Positions 35,149 to 43,994 of a DNA stretch of 51,325 nucleotides are shown here, in pieces; within the stretch, counting starts at the first letter, position 1, and each line of letters starts with the position of its first letter. Made by a program: the position numbers and the translations under genes. The notes under the pieces are model-generated. The model made no database searches and was not told the DNA's origin. It saw only the letters and a program-made list of their open reading frames with translations. The stretch spans positions 1 to 51,325 of the forward strand of contig DASVPW010000075.1 of NCBI GenBank assembly GCA_036389455.1, written 5' to 3'. Source of the stretch: JAJKJG01 sp036389455. GTDB lineage: Bacteria > Pseudomonadota > Alphaproteobacteria > Rhizobiales > Beijerinckiaceae.

Positions 35149-35922
35149 CTACGGCGCCGGCGTCTTCGGCTCGTAGCGGCAGAGATCCCGGATGAGGCAC
35201 CTGTAGCACTCGGGACGGCGCGCCTTGCAGACGTAGCGGCCGTGCAGGATGAGCCAGTGGTGCGCGTGCAGCCGGAACTCCTCGGGCACGATCCTCTCCA
35301 GCTCTCCTTGAGTCTCGAGCGGCGTCTCGGTGCGGACCAGCGGGATGCGGTTCGCGACCCGGAAGATGTGCGTGTCGACGGCGATCCGCGGCTCGCCGAA
35401 GGCGATGTTGACGACGACGCTCGCGCTCTTCCTTCCGACCCCCGGCAAGGTCTCCAGGACCTCGACCGAGCGCGGCACCGCGCCGCCGTGCTCCTCGACG
35501 AGGCGCCGCGACAGCGCCACGACGTTGCGGGCCTTGGTGTTGAGGAAGTTGAGGGTCCGGATGTGGTCCAGCACGCCGGCCTCGCCGAGCGCCACCATCT
35601 TATCGGGCGTGTCGGCCACCGCGAACAGGGTGCGGGTCGCCTTGTTGACGCCCGTGTCGGTCGCCTGCGCCGAGAGCACCACGGCGACGAGGAGCGTGTA
35701 GGGGTTGACGTGCTCGAGCTCGCCCTTGGGCTCCGGGCTCGCCTCGCGGAAGCGCCGGAAGACTTCGGCGAGCGTCGCCCGGTCCACCGGCTTCGGCGCC
35801 CGCGCCGGCTTCGCGGCGGCGGTGAGCGGCGCCTCGAGCGTCGCGCGGGGTCTCGAAGCCTCGGGCCTCGAAGCCTTGGATCGCGCGGTTTTGACGGGGG
35901 AGGGCGGCTTAACCCTGGGCAT
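35149..35922 (-). CDS. nth: Endonuclease III
   Basis: 257 residues. The helix-hairpin-helix LETLPGVGRKSASVVVNIAF carries the catalytic Lys, and VDTHIFRVANR the catalytic Asp. The cluster CKARRPECYRCLIRDLC has the C-x6-C-x2-C-x5-C spacing. It excises oxidised pyrimidines in base excision repair. The first 45 residues are a basic Pro/Ala/Arg tail with an internal repeat (SRPEASRP), longer than usual. Divergent from DUF2244 with 20 bp between starts, so promoters must overlap the coding ends. Confidence 0.96.
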   Translation of the reverse strand: MPRVKPPSPVKTARSKASRPEASRPRATLEAPLTAAAKPARAPKPVDRATLAEVFRRFREASPEPKGELEHVNPYTLLVAVVLSAQATDTGVNKATRTLFAVADTPDKMVALGEAGVLDHIRTLNFLNTKARNVVALSRRLVEEHGGAVPRSVEVLETLPGVGRKSASVVVNIAFGEPRIAVDTHIFRVANRIPLVRTETPLETQGELERIVPEEFRLHAHHWLILHGRYVCKARRPECYRCLIRDLCRYEPKTPAP

Positions 35923-35942
35923 CCAGGCGTTATATTCGCCCG

Positions 35943-36452
35943 ATGGACAGCGGCAAGGCTCCCTGCGGTTTCATCGGCGGCTTCGGGCAACCGGTCTTCT
36001 CGGCGGTCATCCGGCCGCACCGGTCGCTTGGCCGAAAGGGCTTGCGCACGGTCATGATCCTCTGCGGCCTCGTCATGGCGGCGGCCGGCATCCCGTTCGC
36101 GGTCATGGGGCTATGGCCGGTGACCGGCTTTCTCGGCCTCGAGCTCATCGCCCTCGCCATCGCCTTCCGGGCGAGCTTCCGCAGCGGCCGCTCCTTCGAG
36201 GAGGTGGTGCTGACCCCGATCGAGCTCCTGTTCCGTCGTGTGAGCCATCGGGGCGAGCCGCGCGAGTGGCGCTTCAACCCCCTGTGGACGAAGCTCGCCC
36301 GCGAGGCCGACGAGGAGTTCGGCCTGCTGCGCCTCGCCCTCGTCTCCCGCGGCCAGGAGGTCGTCATCGCCCGCGAGCTCTCCCCGCCCGAGCGCGAAAG
36401 CTTCGCCGAGGCTTTCGGCCTCGCGCTCGCGCGGGTGAAGCGGGGAGCGTGA
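35943..36452 (+). CDS. DUF2244 membrane protein
   Basis: 169 residues. It follows the DUF2244 pattern: FSAVIRPHRSLGRKGLRTVM, two adjacent membrane segments at about 37-80 (ILCGLVMAAAGIPFAVMGLW, FLGLELIALAIAFRASF), then FEEVVLTPIELLFRRV and REWRFNPLWTKLA. The function is unknown. The family is common next to nth in alphaproteobacteria, as here. Convergent with the hydrolase, 12 bp apart. Confidence 0.85.
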   Translation: MDSGKAPCGFIGGFGQPVFSAVIRPHRSLGRKGLRTVMILCGLVMAAAGIPFAVMGLWPVTGFLGLELIALAIAFRASFRSGRSFEEVVLTPIELLFRRVSHRGEPREWRFNPLWTKLAREADEEFGLLRLALVSRGQEVVIARELSPPERESFAEAFGLALARVKRGA

Positions 36453-36464
36453 CCGCCGCCGCTC

Positions 36465-37619
36465 CTATTTGGCCAGGAACGCCGCGATCTTCGCTCCCGC
36501 CTGGGCGATGTGGAGGACGCCGTTGAGGTGGCCGTTGGGGCCGCCGATCTCGACCGTCTCGACCGCCGTGCCGTTCCCCTTGATGGCCGCCGCCGTGCGC
36601 TCGACCCACTCCTGGCGGAAGACCTGGTCGGTCGGCGTGTAGACGATGAGGGTAGGCGCCTTGATCTTCGCCGGGTCGGCGGCGGCGAGCTGGTTCGCGC
36701 GCACGAGGTAGAGCATGTGGTTCGCGTCCGCGACCGCGGCGCGGGCGGCGCCCGCGGCGTCGAGGGCCGCGATCAGCTTGTATTTGCTCTCGACGCTTTG
36801 GGCCGGGTCCTTGCCCTCCTCGGCCGGCGCGGCGCCGAAGTTCTTGGCCGCCCACTCGGGGCCTTGCGCGTGGAGCGTCACGATCTTGAGGGCCGCGGCG
36901 AGGCCCTCCTTCGGCGGGTCCTGCGGGTCGTAGGCGCCGCCCTTCCACTTCGGGTCGAGGCGGATCGGCATGCCCCAGACGTCGATCCAGGCGCCGAGGT
37001 AGGGGTCGCCGCCCGCCGCGCCGATCACCGGCACGATTCTTTCGACCATGTCCGGGTAGGCGACCGCCCACTCGTAGGCCTGCAGCGCCCCCATGGAGGC
37101 GCCGACCACGGCCTTGACCTTGGTGATTCCGAGGCTGTCGAGGAGCGCCTTCTGGACGTTCACGAAATCGCGGATCGAGACCACCGGGAAGCTCATGCCG
37201 TAGGGCTTGCCGGTCTCGGGGTTGACCGTCGCCGGTCCCGTCGTGACCACGTTCGGGTCCTTGGGGGAGAGGTTCACGAGGGTGTCCGAGGAGATGACGA
37301 AGTACTTCTCCGTGTCGATCGCCTTGCCGGGGCCGATGATCGAGTCCCAGTAGCCGGGCGCGCGGTCCTCCGCCTTGTACTTGCCCGCCGCGTGGCTCGT
37401 GCCCGAGAAGAAGTGCGTGACGAGGATGACGTTCGACTTATCGGCGTTGAGCCGGCCGTAGGATTCCCAGCCGATCTTGACGCCCTTGATCGTCGCTCCC
37501 CCGGCGGTCGTGTACTGCGGCAATTCGAAGGTCTTCTTCTCGACGATGAGGTCCTGCGCCTGCGCCGACGCGGCGGCGAGGGTCAGGGCAATGGCGGCGG
37601 CAAAGGATTTCATCGACAT
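36465..37619 (-). CDS. Exported alpha/beta hydrolase of the homoserine O-acetyltransferase (MetX)-like family
   Basis: 384 residues from ATG 37619. The signal peptide SFAAAIALTLAAASAQAQD shows export, unlike cytoplasmic MetX. The fold motifs are MetX-like: GWESYGRLN, THFFSGTSHAAGK, FVISSDTLVNLSPKDP, nucleophile elbow VGASMGALQAYEWA, acid in YTPTDQVFRQEW and His in PNGHLNG. A periplasmic acyl transferase or esterase is more likely than a methionine-pathway enzyme. The frame is open further upstream, but that part is antisense to the dehydratase. Divergent from 37740. Confidence 0.85.
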   Translation of the reverse strand: MSMKSFAAAIALTLAAASAQAQDLIVEKKTFELPQYTTAGGATIKGVKIGWESYGRLNADKSNVILVTHFFSGTSHAAGKYKAEDRAPGYWDSIIGPGKAIDTEKYFVISSDTLVNLSPKDPNVVTTGPATVNPETGKPYGMSFPVVSIRDFVNVQKALLDSLGITKVKAVVGASMGALQAYEWAVAYPDMVERIVPVIGAAGGDPYLGAWIDVWGMPIRLDPKWKGGAYDPQDPPKEGLAAALKIVTLHAQGPEWAAKNFGAAPAEEGKDPAQSVESKYKLIAALDAAGAARAAVADANHMLYLVRANQLAAADPAKIKAPTLIVYTPTDQVFRQEWVERTAAAIKGNGTAVETVEIGGPNGHLNGVLHIAQAGAKIAAFLAK

Positions 37620-37739
37620 GGGAGCCTCGTGCGGGTGAGCCGGTCGGCCGCGATCAAAGCCGAAATCGGCGCGCGCCGGAAGCGCAGTTTTCGGGCAGCC
37701 GGTTTGTGGTAACGAGGGCGCCCCGAATTCGAGGACGCC

Positions 37740-38828
37740 ATGCCCGCCATCCGCTCGATCGAGCCCGGCTTCTACCGCATCCCCCTGCCCGAGGTCCTGA
37801 CCGACTCGACCCACGGCGAGATGAGCGCCTTCGAGCTCGTCACCGTGCGGGTGCGCGACGCCGAAGGCGCCGAGGGCGTCGGCTACACCTACACGGTCGG
37901 GCGCAACGGCGCCGCCGTGGACGCGGTGCTCCGCCGCGAGATCCAGGAAATCATGGCCGGCGAGGAGGCCGACCACATCGAGCGCCTGTGGCTGAAATGC
38001 TGGTGGGCCCTGCACTACGGCGGGCGCGGCGGGCCGACGGTGCTCGCGCTCTCCGCCTTCGACATGGCGCTCTGGGACCTGAAGGCGCGTCGCGCCGGCC
38101 TGCCCCTGTGGAACTTCCTCGGCGGCTACGACCCTAAGGTGCCCTGCTATGCCGGCGGCATCGACCTCGACCTTCCCCTCGACGCGCTTCTTAGCCAGAC
38201 CGACGGCAACCTCGCCAAGGGCTTTCGGGCGATCAAGATGAAGGTCGGGAGGAAGAACCTCTCGGAGGACGTGGAGCGGGTGGCGGCCATGCGGGCGCAC
38301 CTCGGACAGGATTTCCCGCTCATGGCCGACGCCAACATGAAGTGGGACGTCGACGAGGCGATCCGCGCCGCCCGGGCGCTGCAGCCGTTCGACCTCACCT
38401 GGCTCGAGGAGCCGACGATCCCGGACGACCCCGCCGGCCACGCCCGCATCCTGCGCGAGGGCGGCGTGCCGATCGCGGCGGGCGAGAACCTGCGCACCTT
38501 GTGGGAGTTCAAGCTCTACATCGCCGGCGGCGCGGTGTCGTATCCGGAGCCCGACGTGACGAACTGCGGCGGCGTGACCCCGTTCATGAAGATCGCGCGG
38601 CTCGCCGAGGCCTTCAACCTGCCCGTGACCTCGCACGGGGCGCACGACGTGACCGTCCACCTCCTCGCCGCATGCCCGAACCGGTCGTACCTCGAGGCGC
38701 ACGGCTTCGGCCTCGACCGCTACATCGCCGAGCCGCTCGCGATCCGCGACGGCGTCGCGGTCGCCCCGGACCGGCCGGGGCACGGCATTTCCTTCGACTG
38801 GGCGGGCCTGTCCAAGGTGGCGGCCTGA
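37740..38828 (+). CDS. Mandelate racemase/muconate lactonizing enzyme family protein (likely acid-sugar dehydratase)
   Basis: 362 residues, an enolase-superfamily enzyme. It has the base pair K-x-K in AIKMKVGRK, metal ligands in MADANMKWD, WLEEPTIPDD and IAAGENLRT, and a His in VTSHGAHDVT that matches the mandelate racemase/dehydratase subgroup. It probably abstracts an alpha proton from a sugar acid. The substrate cannot be fixed from sequence. It is followed after 2 bp by an SDR gene and then a cupin, apparently one operon. Confidence 0.88.
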   Translation: MPAIRSIEPGFYRIPLPEVLTDSTHGEMSAFELVTVRVRDAEGAEGVGYTYTVGRNGAAVDAVLRREIQEIMAGEEADHIERLWLKCWWALHYGGRGGPTVLALSAFDMALWDLKARRAGLPLWNFLGGYDPKVPCYAGGIDLDLPLDALLSQTDGNLAKGFRAIKMKVGRKNLSEDVERVAAMRAHLGQDFPLMADANMKWDVDEAIRAARALQPFDLTWLEEPTIPDDPAGHARILREGGVPIAAGENLRTLWEFKLYIAGGAVSYPEPDVTNCGGVTPFMKIARLAEAFNLPVTSHGAHDVTVHLLAACPNRSYLEAHGFGLDRYIAEPLAIRDGVAVAPDRPGHGISFDWAGLSKVAA

Positions 38829-38830
38829 CG

Positions 38831-39583
38831 ATGGCCGGCATCGTCGAGGCTTTCGCGCCCGGCCTGTTCGCGGGCAAGAGCGTGCTCGTGACGGGAGGGA
38901 CGAGCGGCATCGGACTCGGCGCCGCGGTCGCCTTCCGCGACCTCGGTGGCAGCGTGCTCGCGACGGGGGCGACCGACGCCGAATGCGAGCGCGCCCGCGC
39001 CGATGCCGCGAACGCGGGCATCGCCTTCGCGTGCCTCGACGTGCGCGACGGGCCGGCGGTCGAGGCGGCGGTCGCCGGCCTGCCCCGCCTCGACGTGCTC
39101 GTGAACGCCGCCGGCACGATCCGGCGCGACCTCGAGCACGATCCCGACAATTTCGCCGACGTCATCGCGATCAACCTCACCGGCGCCATGCGGGCCTGCG
39201 CCGCCGCGAAGACGAAGCTCGCCGAGACGCAGGGCTCGGTCGTGAACCTCGCCTCGATGCTGACCTTCTTCGGCGGGCCCCGCGTGCCCGCCTACAGCGC
39301 CTCGAAGGGCGGCATCGGGCAGCTGACGAAAAGTCTGGCTGCGGCGTGGGCGGGCGAAGGAATCCGCGTCAACGCGATCGCGCCGGGCTGGATCGCGACG
39401 CCCCTCACCGAGGCGCTGCGTCAGGACGCCGAGAAGAGCGCCCCGATCCTCGCCCGCACGCCGATGGGGCGTTGGGGCACGCCGGAGGAGGTCGCGGGCG
39501 GCATCGTCTTTCTGGCCTCCCCCGCCGCCCGCTTCGTGACGGGCGCGATCCTCGCCGTCGACGGGGGATATCTGGCCGTCTGA
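38831..39583 (+). CDS. SDR-family oxidoreductase
   Basis: 250 residues from ATG 38831, two bases after the dehydratase stop. It is a classical SDR with VTGGTSGIGLG, LVNAAGTIRRD, the catalytic Ser in NLASMLTF, YSASKGG and LAVDGGYLAV. Part of the sugar-acid-like operon. It could oxidise a hydroxy acid upstream or downstream of the dehydratase step, but no substrate can be assigned. Confidence 0.88.
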   Translation: MAGIVEAFAPGLFAGKSVLVTGGTSGIGLGAAVAFRDLGGSVLATGATDAECERARADAANAGIAFACLDVRDGPAVEAAVAGLPRLDVLVNAAGTIRRDLEHDPDNFADVIAINLTGAMRACAAAKTKLAETQGSVVNLASMLTFFGGPRVPAYSASKGGIGQLTKSLAAAWAGEGIRVNAIAPGWIATPLTEALRQDAEKSAPILARTPMGRWGTPEEVAGGIVFLASPAARFVTGAILAVDGGYLAV

Positions 39584-39605
39584 TCATGGCTTCAGGAGCG
39601 AACCG

Positions 39606-40145
39606 ATGAGCAAGCCGCATGAGACCGTCGCGCCGACCGGCGACAAGTGGGTCCCCTACCGGCATCCGCAGCCCAAGGAGTCGCCGCCGGAGCTCGTGGT
39701 CCCGGACGCGATCCCGGCGGACGAGCGGGTCTGGGTGCCGGTCGAGGAGAACGTGTGGTTCCGCCCGCTCATGATGTGCGCCTCGCGGGGCTACTGGATG
39801 AACCTCCTGAAAGTTCGGAAGTCCGGCGTGCTGTCCCGCCACCGCCACCCGCTGCCGGTGCACGGCTTCGTGCTGAAAGGCGAGTGGCGCTACCTCGAGC
39901 ACGACTGGGTCGCGACCGAGGGGGCTTATGTCTACGAGGCGCCGGGCGAGACCCACACCCTCGTGGTCGACCCGCACGTCGAGGAGATGATCACCCTGTT
40001 CCAGGTCAACGGCGCCATGATCTACGTCGACCCCGACGGCCGCACGACCGGCTACGACGACGTCTTCACCCGCATCGACAAGTGCCGCGCGCATTACGCG
40101 AGGAACGGGCTTGGGTTAGACTACATCGACCAGTTCATCCGGTGA
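39606..40145 (+). CDS. Cupin protein, 2,4'-dihydroxyacetophenone dioxygenase-like
   Basis: 179 residues, preceded by AGGAGCGAACCG. It has one cupin domain with metal ligands in SRHRHPLPVHGFVLKGEWRY (H-x-H...E) and EAPGETHTLVV (His). The sequence order ENVWFRPLMM, GYWMNLLKVRKSGVLSRHRH resembles 2,4'-dihydroxyacetophenone dioxygenase-type proteins. It may cleave or bind an alpha-hydroxy carbonyl compound. Third gene of the dehydratase operon; the DUF2283 gene converges 20 bp later. Confidence 0.8.
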   Translation: MSKPHETVAPTGDKWVPYRHPQPKESPPELVVPDAIPADERVWVPVEENVWFRPLMMCASRGYWMNLLKVRKSGVLSRHRHPLPVHGFVLKGEWRYLEHDWVATEGAYVYEAPGETHTLVVDPHVEEMITLFQVNGAMIYVDPDGRTTGYDDVFTRIDKCRAHYARNGLGLDYIDQFIR

Positions 40146-40165
40146 GCGCGCGGAGATTGCCGACC

Positions 40166-40360
40166 TCAGGCGGCCAGCTCCTTCAGGGCGGTTTCCCGCG
40201 TAAGCTGCTTGGGAGCATTCAGGAACTCGACCGCGACGATCCGGCCTTCCGCATCGTAATCGAGAATGAGGCCAGGCGAGACCTCCTCGCTCTCGATGAT
40301 GGCCGTTTCGGCGAAGCGGACGAACATCGTGTCGTTGCGCTCGTCGTAGATGGTTCTCAT
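40166..40360 (-). CDS. DUF2283 protein
   Basis: 64 residues from ATG 40360. MRTIYDERNDTMFVRFAETA followed by SPGLILDYDAEGRIVAVEFL is the DUF2283 pattern. These small beta-rich proteins often accompany DUF4258-type toxins, but none is adjacent. The open frame upstream is the inverted-repeat element, not coding. Confidence 0.75.
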   Translation of the reverse strand: MRTIYDERNDTMFVRFAETAIIESEEVSPGLILDYDAEGRIVAVEFLNAPKQLTRETALKELAA

Positions 40361-40390
40361 CGTCTCCGCCTTCGGTCGAGCATCCTCCCA

Positions 40391-40513
40391 ACCCTCATCC
40401 TGAGGTGCGAGCGGAGCGAGCCTCGAAGGACGCAACCCTGTCGATGCAGCGCCTATCCGCCGGTGCGTGCTTCGAGGCTCGTCGCTTCGCTCCTCGCACC
40501 TCAGCATGAGGGT
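40391..40513. repeat. Long imperfect inverted repeat (extragenic element)
   Basis: The left arm ACCCTCATCCTGAGGTGCGA (from 40391) and the right arm ending TCGCACCTCAGCATGAGGGT (to 40513) are nearly perfect complements. Pairing continues inward through GAGCCTCGAAG / CTTCGAGGCTC, and about 30 bases remain as a loop. The motif CCTCATCCTGAGG...CTCGAAGGA is familiar as an abundant extragenic repeat in Rhizobiales chromosomes. It lies between the DUF2283 gene and the end of the sugar transport operon and could form a transcript-ending hairpin. Confidence 0.75.
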
Positions 40514-40529
40514 TTGTGAGTGGGCGAAG

Positions 40530-41483
40530 TTAGCTCTTCACCGCGCCCGCGGTCAGCCCGCCGACCATGTAGCGCTTGAAGGTGTAGTAGATGGCGGCCG
40601 GCGGCAGCGAGTAGATGAGACCCGTGGTCATCAGGAGCTCCCAAGGGGAGTCGTCGGCGGCGAGGAAGTTGCCGAGGGCCACGGGCAGCGTGATGTCGGT
40701 GTCGCGGGAGAGGAGCAGGAAGGCGTAGAGGTACTCGTTCCAGGCGAGGAGGAGCGCGTAGGTGCCGATCGCGACGAGGGACGGCATCATCAGGGGGAGG
40801 TAGACGAGGCGGAAGAGCTGGAGGGGCGAGGCGCCGTCCATGACGGCGGCCTCGTCGAGCTCGACGGGGAGCTTGTCCGAGGCCTGCTTCAGCACCCAGA
40901 TGGCGTAGGGCGAGGCGATCGTCACCATGGCGAGGATGAGGGCCCAGTGGCTGTTGAGGAGCCCGTAGAGCCCCATGGTCCGGTACATCGGCACGGCGAG
41001 GAAGGCCGCCGGGATGAAGTAGGTGAAGAGCGCGAGGTTCATGACCGTGCGCCCGCCCTTGACCTTCAGGCGGCTGATCGCGAAGGCGGCGCAGGTCGCG
41101 ACCATGAGCGTGAGGAGCCCGGTCGAGACCGCGATCGCCACCGAGTTCCAGAGCTGGAGCCAGAAGTTGTGCAGGAAATAGTGCTGCTGGCCGAACACGA
41201 CCTCGAAGTTGCGCAGCGTCGGGTGCGCCGGCCACAGCTGCCCCGAGAAGGCCTCCTGCTTCGGCGAGATCGCGAACAGCACCATGTGGTAGATCGGCAG
41301 CAGCGTCCAGATCAGGACCGGGATGCCGACGAGGAGGAGCTTGGCGTCGGTCGCGACCGCGCGCCACGTGTCGCCGCGGTCCCGCTCGACACGGGCGGCC
41401 GTGGGAGCAAGGGCGGCCGGGGCCGTCGGGGATCCGGCGGGCGGCGCGGTGGTGCGGACGGTTCCGGCGGTTGGGGCGCTCAT
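40530..41483 (-). CDS. Sugar ABC transporter permease (MalG-like)
   Basis: 317 residues from ATG 41483, overlapping the preceding permease stop (ATGA). It has an extended Ala/Thr/Pro-rich cytoplasmic N-terminus (1-45), then six membrane segments. The EAA loop ELDEAAVMDGASPLQLFRLV, with Gly at the expected place, contacts an ATPase. It resembles MalG/CUT1 inner-membrane permeases. No ATPase gene is adjacent; the operon ends here, so a shared or distant ATPase is needed. Confidence 0.9.
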   Translation of the reverse strand: MSAPTAGTVRTTAPPAGSPTAPAALAPTAARVERDRGDTWRAVATDAKLLLVGIPVLIWTLLPIYHMVLFAISPKQEAFSGQLWPAHPTLRNFEVVFGQQHYFLHNFWLQLWNSVAIAVSTGLLTLMVATCAAFAISRLKVKGGRTVMNLALFTYFIPAAFLAVPMYRTMGLYGLLNSHWALILAMVTIASPYAIWVLKQASDKLPVELDEAAVMDGASPLQLFRLVYLPLMMPSLVAIGTYALLLAWNEYLYAFLLLSRDTDITLPVALGNFLAADDSPWELLMTTGLIYSLPPAAIYYTFKRYMVGGLTAGAVKS

Positions 41484-42355
41484 TTCGACAGCCGTTTCAT
41501 CATCACGTAGACGAGCGGGAGGACGAGCGGCATGGCACAGACGATCGCCGCCATCGAAAGATCGACCTGATCGAGCCTGAGATAGCGGATGCCCAGCGTC
41601 GCGAGCACGTGCGTGAGGTCGGCCGGGCCGCCGCCGGTGAGGAGGTAGACGCTGTTGAAGTCGCCGAGCGTCCAGATCATGGAGAGGATGAGGCAGGTCA
41701 GATACAGGGTCTGCATCGACGGCCAGGTGATGAACCGGAACTTCTGCCAGCTCGAAGCGCCGTCGACGGAGGCGGCCTCGTAGAGCTCGCCGCCGATCGC
41801 GAGCCGGCCGGCGATCAGGATCAGGGTCCAGAACGGCAGCGACTTCCAGATGTGGACCAGGATCGCAAGGGTCAGCGCCAGCGTCGGGTCGTTGAGCCAG
41901 TTCGGGCCGTCGTCGGCGGTGAGCTTGAAGATCAATTGATTGATGACGCCCCACTCGGGGTTGAGCATGAACCTAAACGACAGGATGGTCGGGATCGACG
42001 GCACCGCCCAGGGCAGGATGAAGAGCAGCGAAAGCCAGCGGATCCAGGGCCGGGCCACGACGAAGAACCCGGACAGGAGCAGCGCGATCACCATCTTGAT
42101 GTTCACGCCGACGATGATGAACACGAGCGTGTTCACGACCGAGCGGGCGAAGATCGGGTCTTCCCAGAGGTGGACGTAGCTTTGCGGGTGGCGCGCCGTC
42201 CACAGGCCGTAGCCGACCGGGTAGAGCACGAAGGCGAGGAAGACGAGGACGTAAGGGGCGATCATGATGAGGCCCCAGACCTGCCAGGACGACATCCTGT
42301 CGTCCGTCGCGGCGGGGGCGACGGCCTGGACCTCGCGAACGGCCACCGTGGACAT
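41480..42355 (-). CDS. Sugar ABC transporter permease (MalF-like)
   Basis: 291 residues from ATG 42355. Six membrane segments are visible, for example WGLIMIAPYVLVFLAFVLYP and LSLLFILPWAVPSIPTILSF. The EAA loop is ELYEAASVDGASSWQKFRFI. This is the MalF-like partner of the next permease. It lies downstream of the binding-protein gene, separated by about 100 bp with a strong hairpin that could lower permease expression relative to the binding protein. Confidence 0.9.
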   Translation of the reverse strand: MSTVAVREVQAVAPAATDDRMSSWQVWGLIMIAPYVLVFLAFVLYPVGYGLWTARHPQSYVHLWEDPIFARSVVNTLVFIIVGVNIKMVIALLLSGFFVVARPWIRWLSLLFILPWAVPSIPTILSFRFMLNPEWGVINQLIFKLTADDGPNWLNDPTLALTLAILVHIWKSLPFWTLILIAGRLAIGGELYEAASVDGASSWQKFRFITWPSMQTLYLTCLILSMIWTLGDFNSVYLLTGGGPADLTHVLATLGIRYLRLDQVDLSMAAIVCAMPLVLPLVYVMMKRLSK

Positions 42356-42416
42356 CAAGCCCTCCTCGAGTCCCTCCGGTCCTTGTCCCCGGGTCGCTCA
42401 CGACATCGGGTGCGGC

Positions 42417-42442
42417 CCGGCCGCCCTTCAGAGGGCGGCCGG
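42417..42442 (-). terminator. Intercistronic hairpin in the sugar ABC operon
   Basis: CCGGCCGCCC and GGGCGGCCGG form a perfect 10-bp stem around a 6-base loop between the binding-protein stop (42456) and the permease start (42355). No T-run follows, so it is probably an attenuator or an mRNA-stabilising structure, as is common after binding-protein genes. Confidence 0.6.
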
Positions 42443-42455
42443 AAGCCTTGGCGTC

Positions 42456-43826
42456 CTACGAGCCCGCGACCTGCTTGATGCGGGCGATCATCTCGTCCAC
42501 GGCCTTGTCGACCGGCACCTTCTCGTTGATGACCCGGTTCGCGGCCTTGGCCCAGACGTTCTCGTTGTTGAGGATGGTGAACTTGTAGTTCTTCACGAAC
42601 TCGAAGGTCACCGTGCCGGCCTTGTACTGGTCGTAGACCGACTTGCGGTGGCGGTCGGCCTGCCAGAACGGGCTCTCCTGGGCGGTCTTCGTCACCGGGA
42701 ACCAGCGCCCGAGCGCCCCTTCGACGTAAGGCGTCAGGTTCTCCTCCTGGAGGAGGAACGAGACGAACTCCTTGGCGCGCTGCTTCTGCTTCGCGTCGGC
42801 GAAGACCACCCCGACCTTGACCGCCGTGCGGTAGCCCATGGGCTGGCCGTCGGGCTTGTTCGGGAAGCCCGCCGTGCGGATGAGCTGCTCGTAGTTCTTC
42901 TTCGCCTGGTCGCGCTGCTCCTGGTTCAGCGTCTGGTTGTTCATGTCGTCGAGCCACTTCGCCGCGATCGAGATCGTGGCGTTGTGGGTGAGCACCGTCG
43001 TCTTGTTGTGGAAGGCGACGTTGTTGTCCGGGTCCTTCCAGCTCGTGGAGGACGGCGGCGTGCAGCCTTTCGTCGCCGGCATGGTGTAGTCGGTGAGGGC
43101 GCCGACGAGGCCCTGCTTCACCTTCGGGTCGTCGACGAGGAGCTTGCCGTCGTCGTCGACGAGCTTGACGTTGTAGGCGTCCATGAAGGTCAGGAAGGAG
43201 TAGAAACTGTCGCTCGAATCGACGCCGAGCGGCTGGCCGATGCCGTAGGCGCGCGAGCCCGCGGCCTTGCGCAGGCCGGGCTGCACCTTGTCGCACCAGA
43301 AGGCCCAGTACTCCTTCCAGGTCTTCGGGATGTCGCTCTCCTTGAAGCCCGCCTGCTCGAGCATGTCAATCCAGTACTCGATGTGCATGGTCTGCTGCTT
43401 GAGCGGGAAGGCGTAGTAGGCCTTCTTCTTCGCCTTGTCGCTGTAGAGGAACGCCGTCTCGACGGTGTTCGGGGCGAAGCGGTCCTTGATCGGGTTGATG
43501 ATGTCCGAGATGTCCTCGAGCTTGCCCTCGAAGGCCCACTTGCCGGCGACCTGGAAGTCGTACACGTCGGCGTAGGCGACGTCCGGCGGCGTGCCGGAAT
43601 CGAGCGCCGAGACGGTCTTCGGGATCATGTCCTGGACGGCGTACTGGGACAGCTCGACCTTGACGCCGCTCTTCTGCTCGAACTTCTTGACCGCCTCGAA
43701 CAGGGCGTCGTCCTCGGACTTGTAGAAGCCCTTCACCCACCAGACGGTGAGCTTGTCCTGCGCGGACGCCGGAGCGCCTCCGAGCAGCAGGCCGGCCGCC
43801 ACCGTCGCGGCGAAAATCCTCTTCAT
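42456..43826 (-). CDS. Sugar ABC transporter substrate-binding protein
   Basis: 456 residues from ATG 43826. Signal peptide KRIFAATVAAGLLLGGAPAS, cleavage near ASAQDK. LTVWWVKGFYKSEDDALFEA, KKFEQKSGVKVELSQY and DVAYADVYDF mark a family 1 extracellular solute-binding protein (CUT1 carbohydrate type). The ligand is unknown. First gene of the binding protein-permease-permease operon. Confidence 0.92.
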   Translation of the reverse strand: MKRIFAATVAAGLLLGGAPASAQDKLTVWWVKGFYKSEDDALFEAVKKFEQKSGVKVELSQYAVQDMIPKTVSALDSGTPPDVAYADVYDFQVAGKWAFEGKLEDISDIINPIKDRFAPNTVETAFLYSDKAKKKAYYAFPLKQQTMHIEYWIDMLEQAGFKESDIPKTWKEYWAFWCDKVQPGLRKAAGSRAYGIGQPLGVDSSDSFYSFLTFMDAYNVKLVDDDGKLLVDDPKVKQGLVGALTDYTMPATKGCTPPSSTSWKDPDNNVAFHNKTTVLTHNATISIAAKWLDDMNNQTLNQEQRDQAKKNYEQLIRTAGFPNKPDGQPMGYRTAVKVGVVFADAKQKQRAKEFVSFLLQEENLTPYVEGALGRWFPVTKTAQESPFWQADRHRKSVYDQYKAGTVTFEFVKNYKFTILNNENVWAKAANRVINEKVPVDKAVDEMIARIKQVAGS

Positions 43827-43994
43827 GCGTGACCTCCCTGGGTCGTTATCCGGGCCGCGCCTTGAAGACCGGCCCTGTTCATCGGTTAACTTGATCGCGA
43901 ACCGGCCGTTCCCACGACGGGGGAGCCGATCCGCCCGCGGCGTCCTACCATGCTCCAAGGCGACGGGCAAAACTCCGCTCCCAAGCGTGCCCGA

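Noticed and set aside
37620..38783. Upstream extension of the MetX-like hydrolase frame
   Set aside because: Antisense to the enolase-superfamily gene. The signal peptide at 37619 marks the true start.
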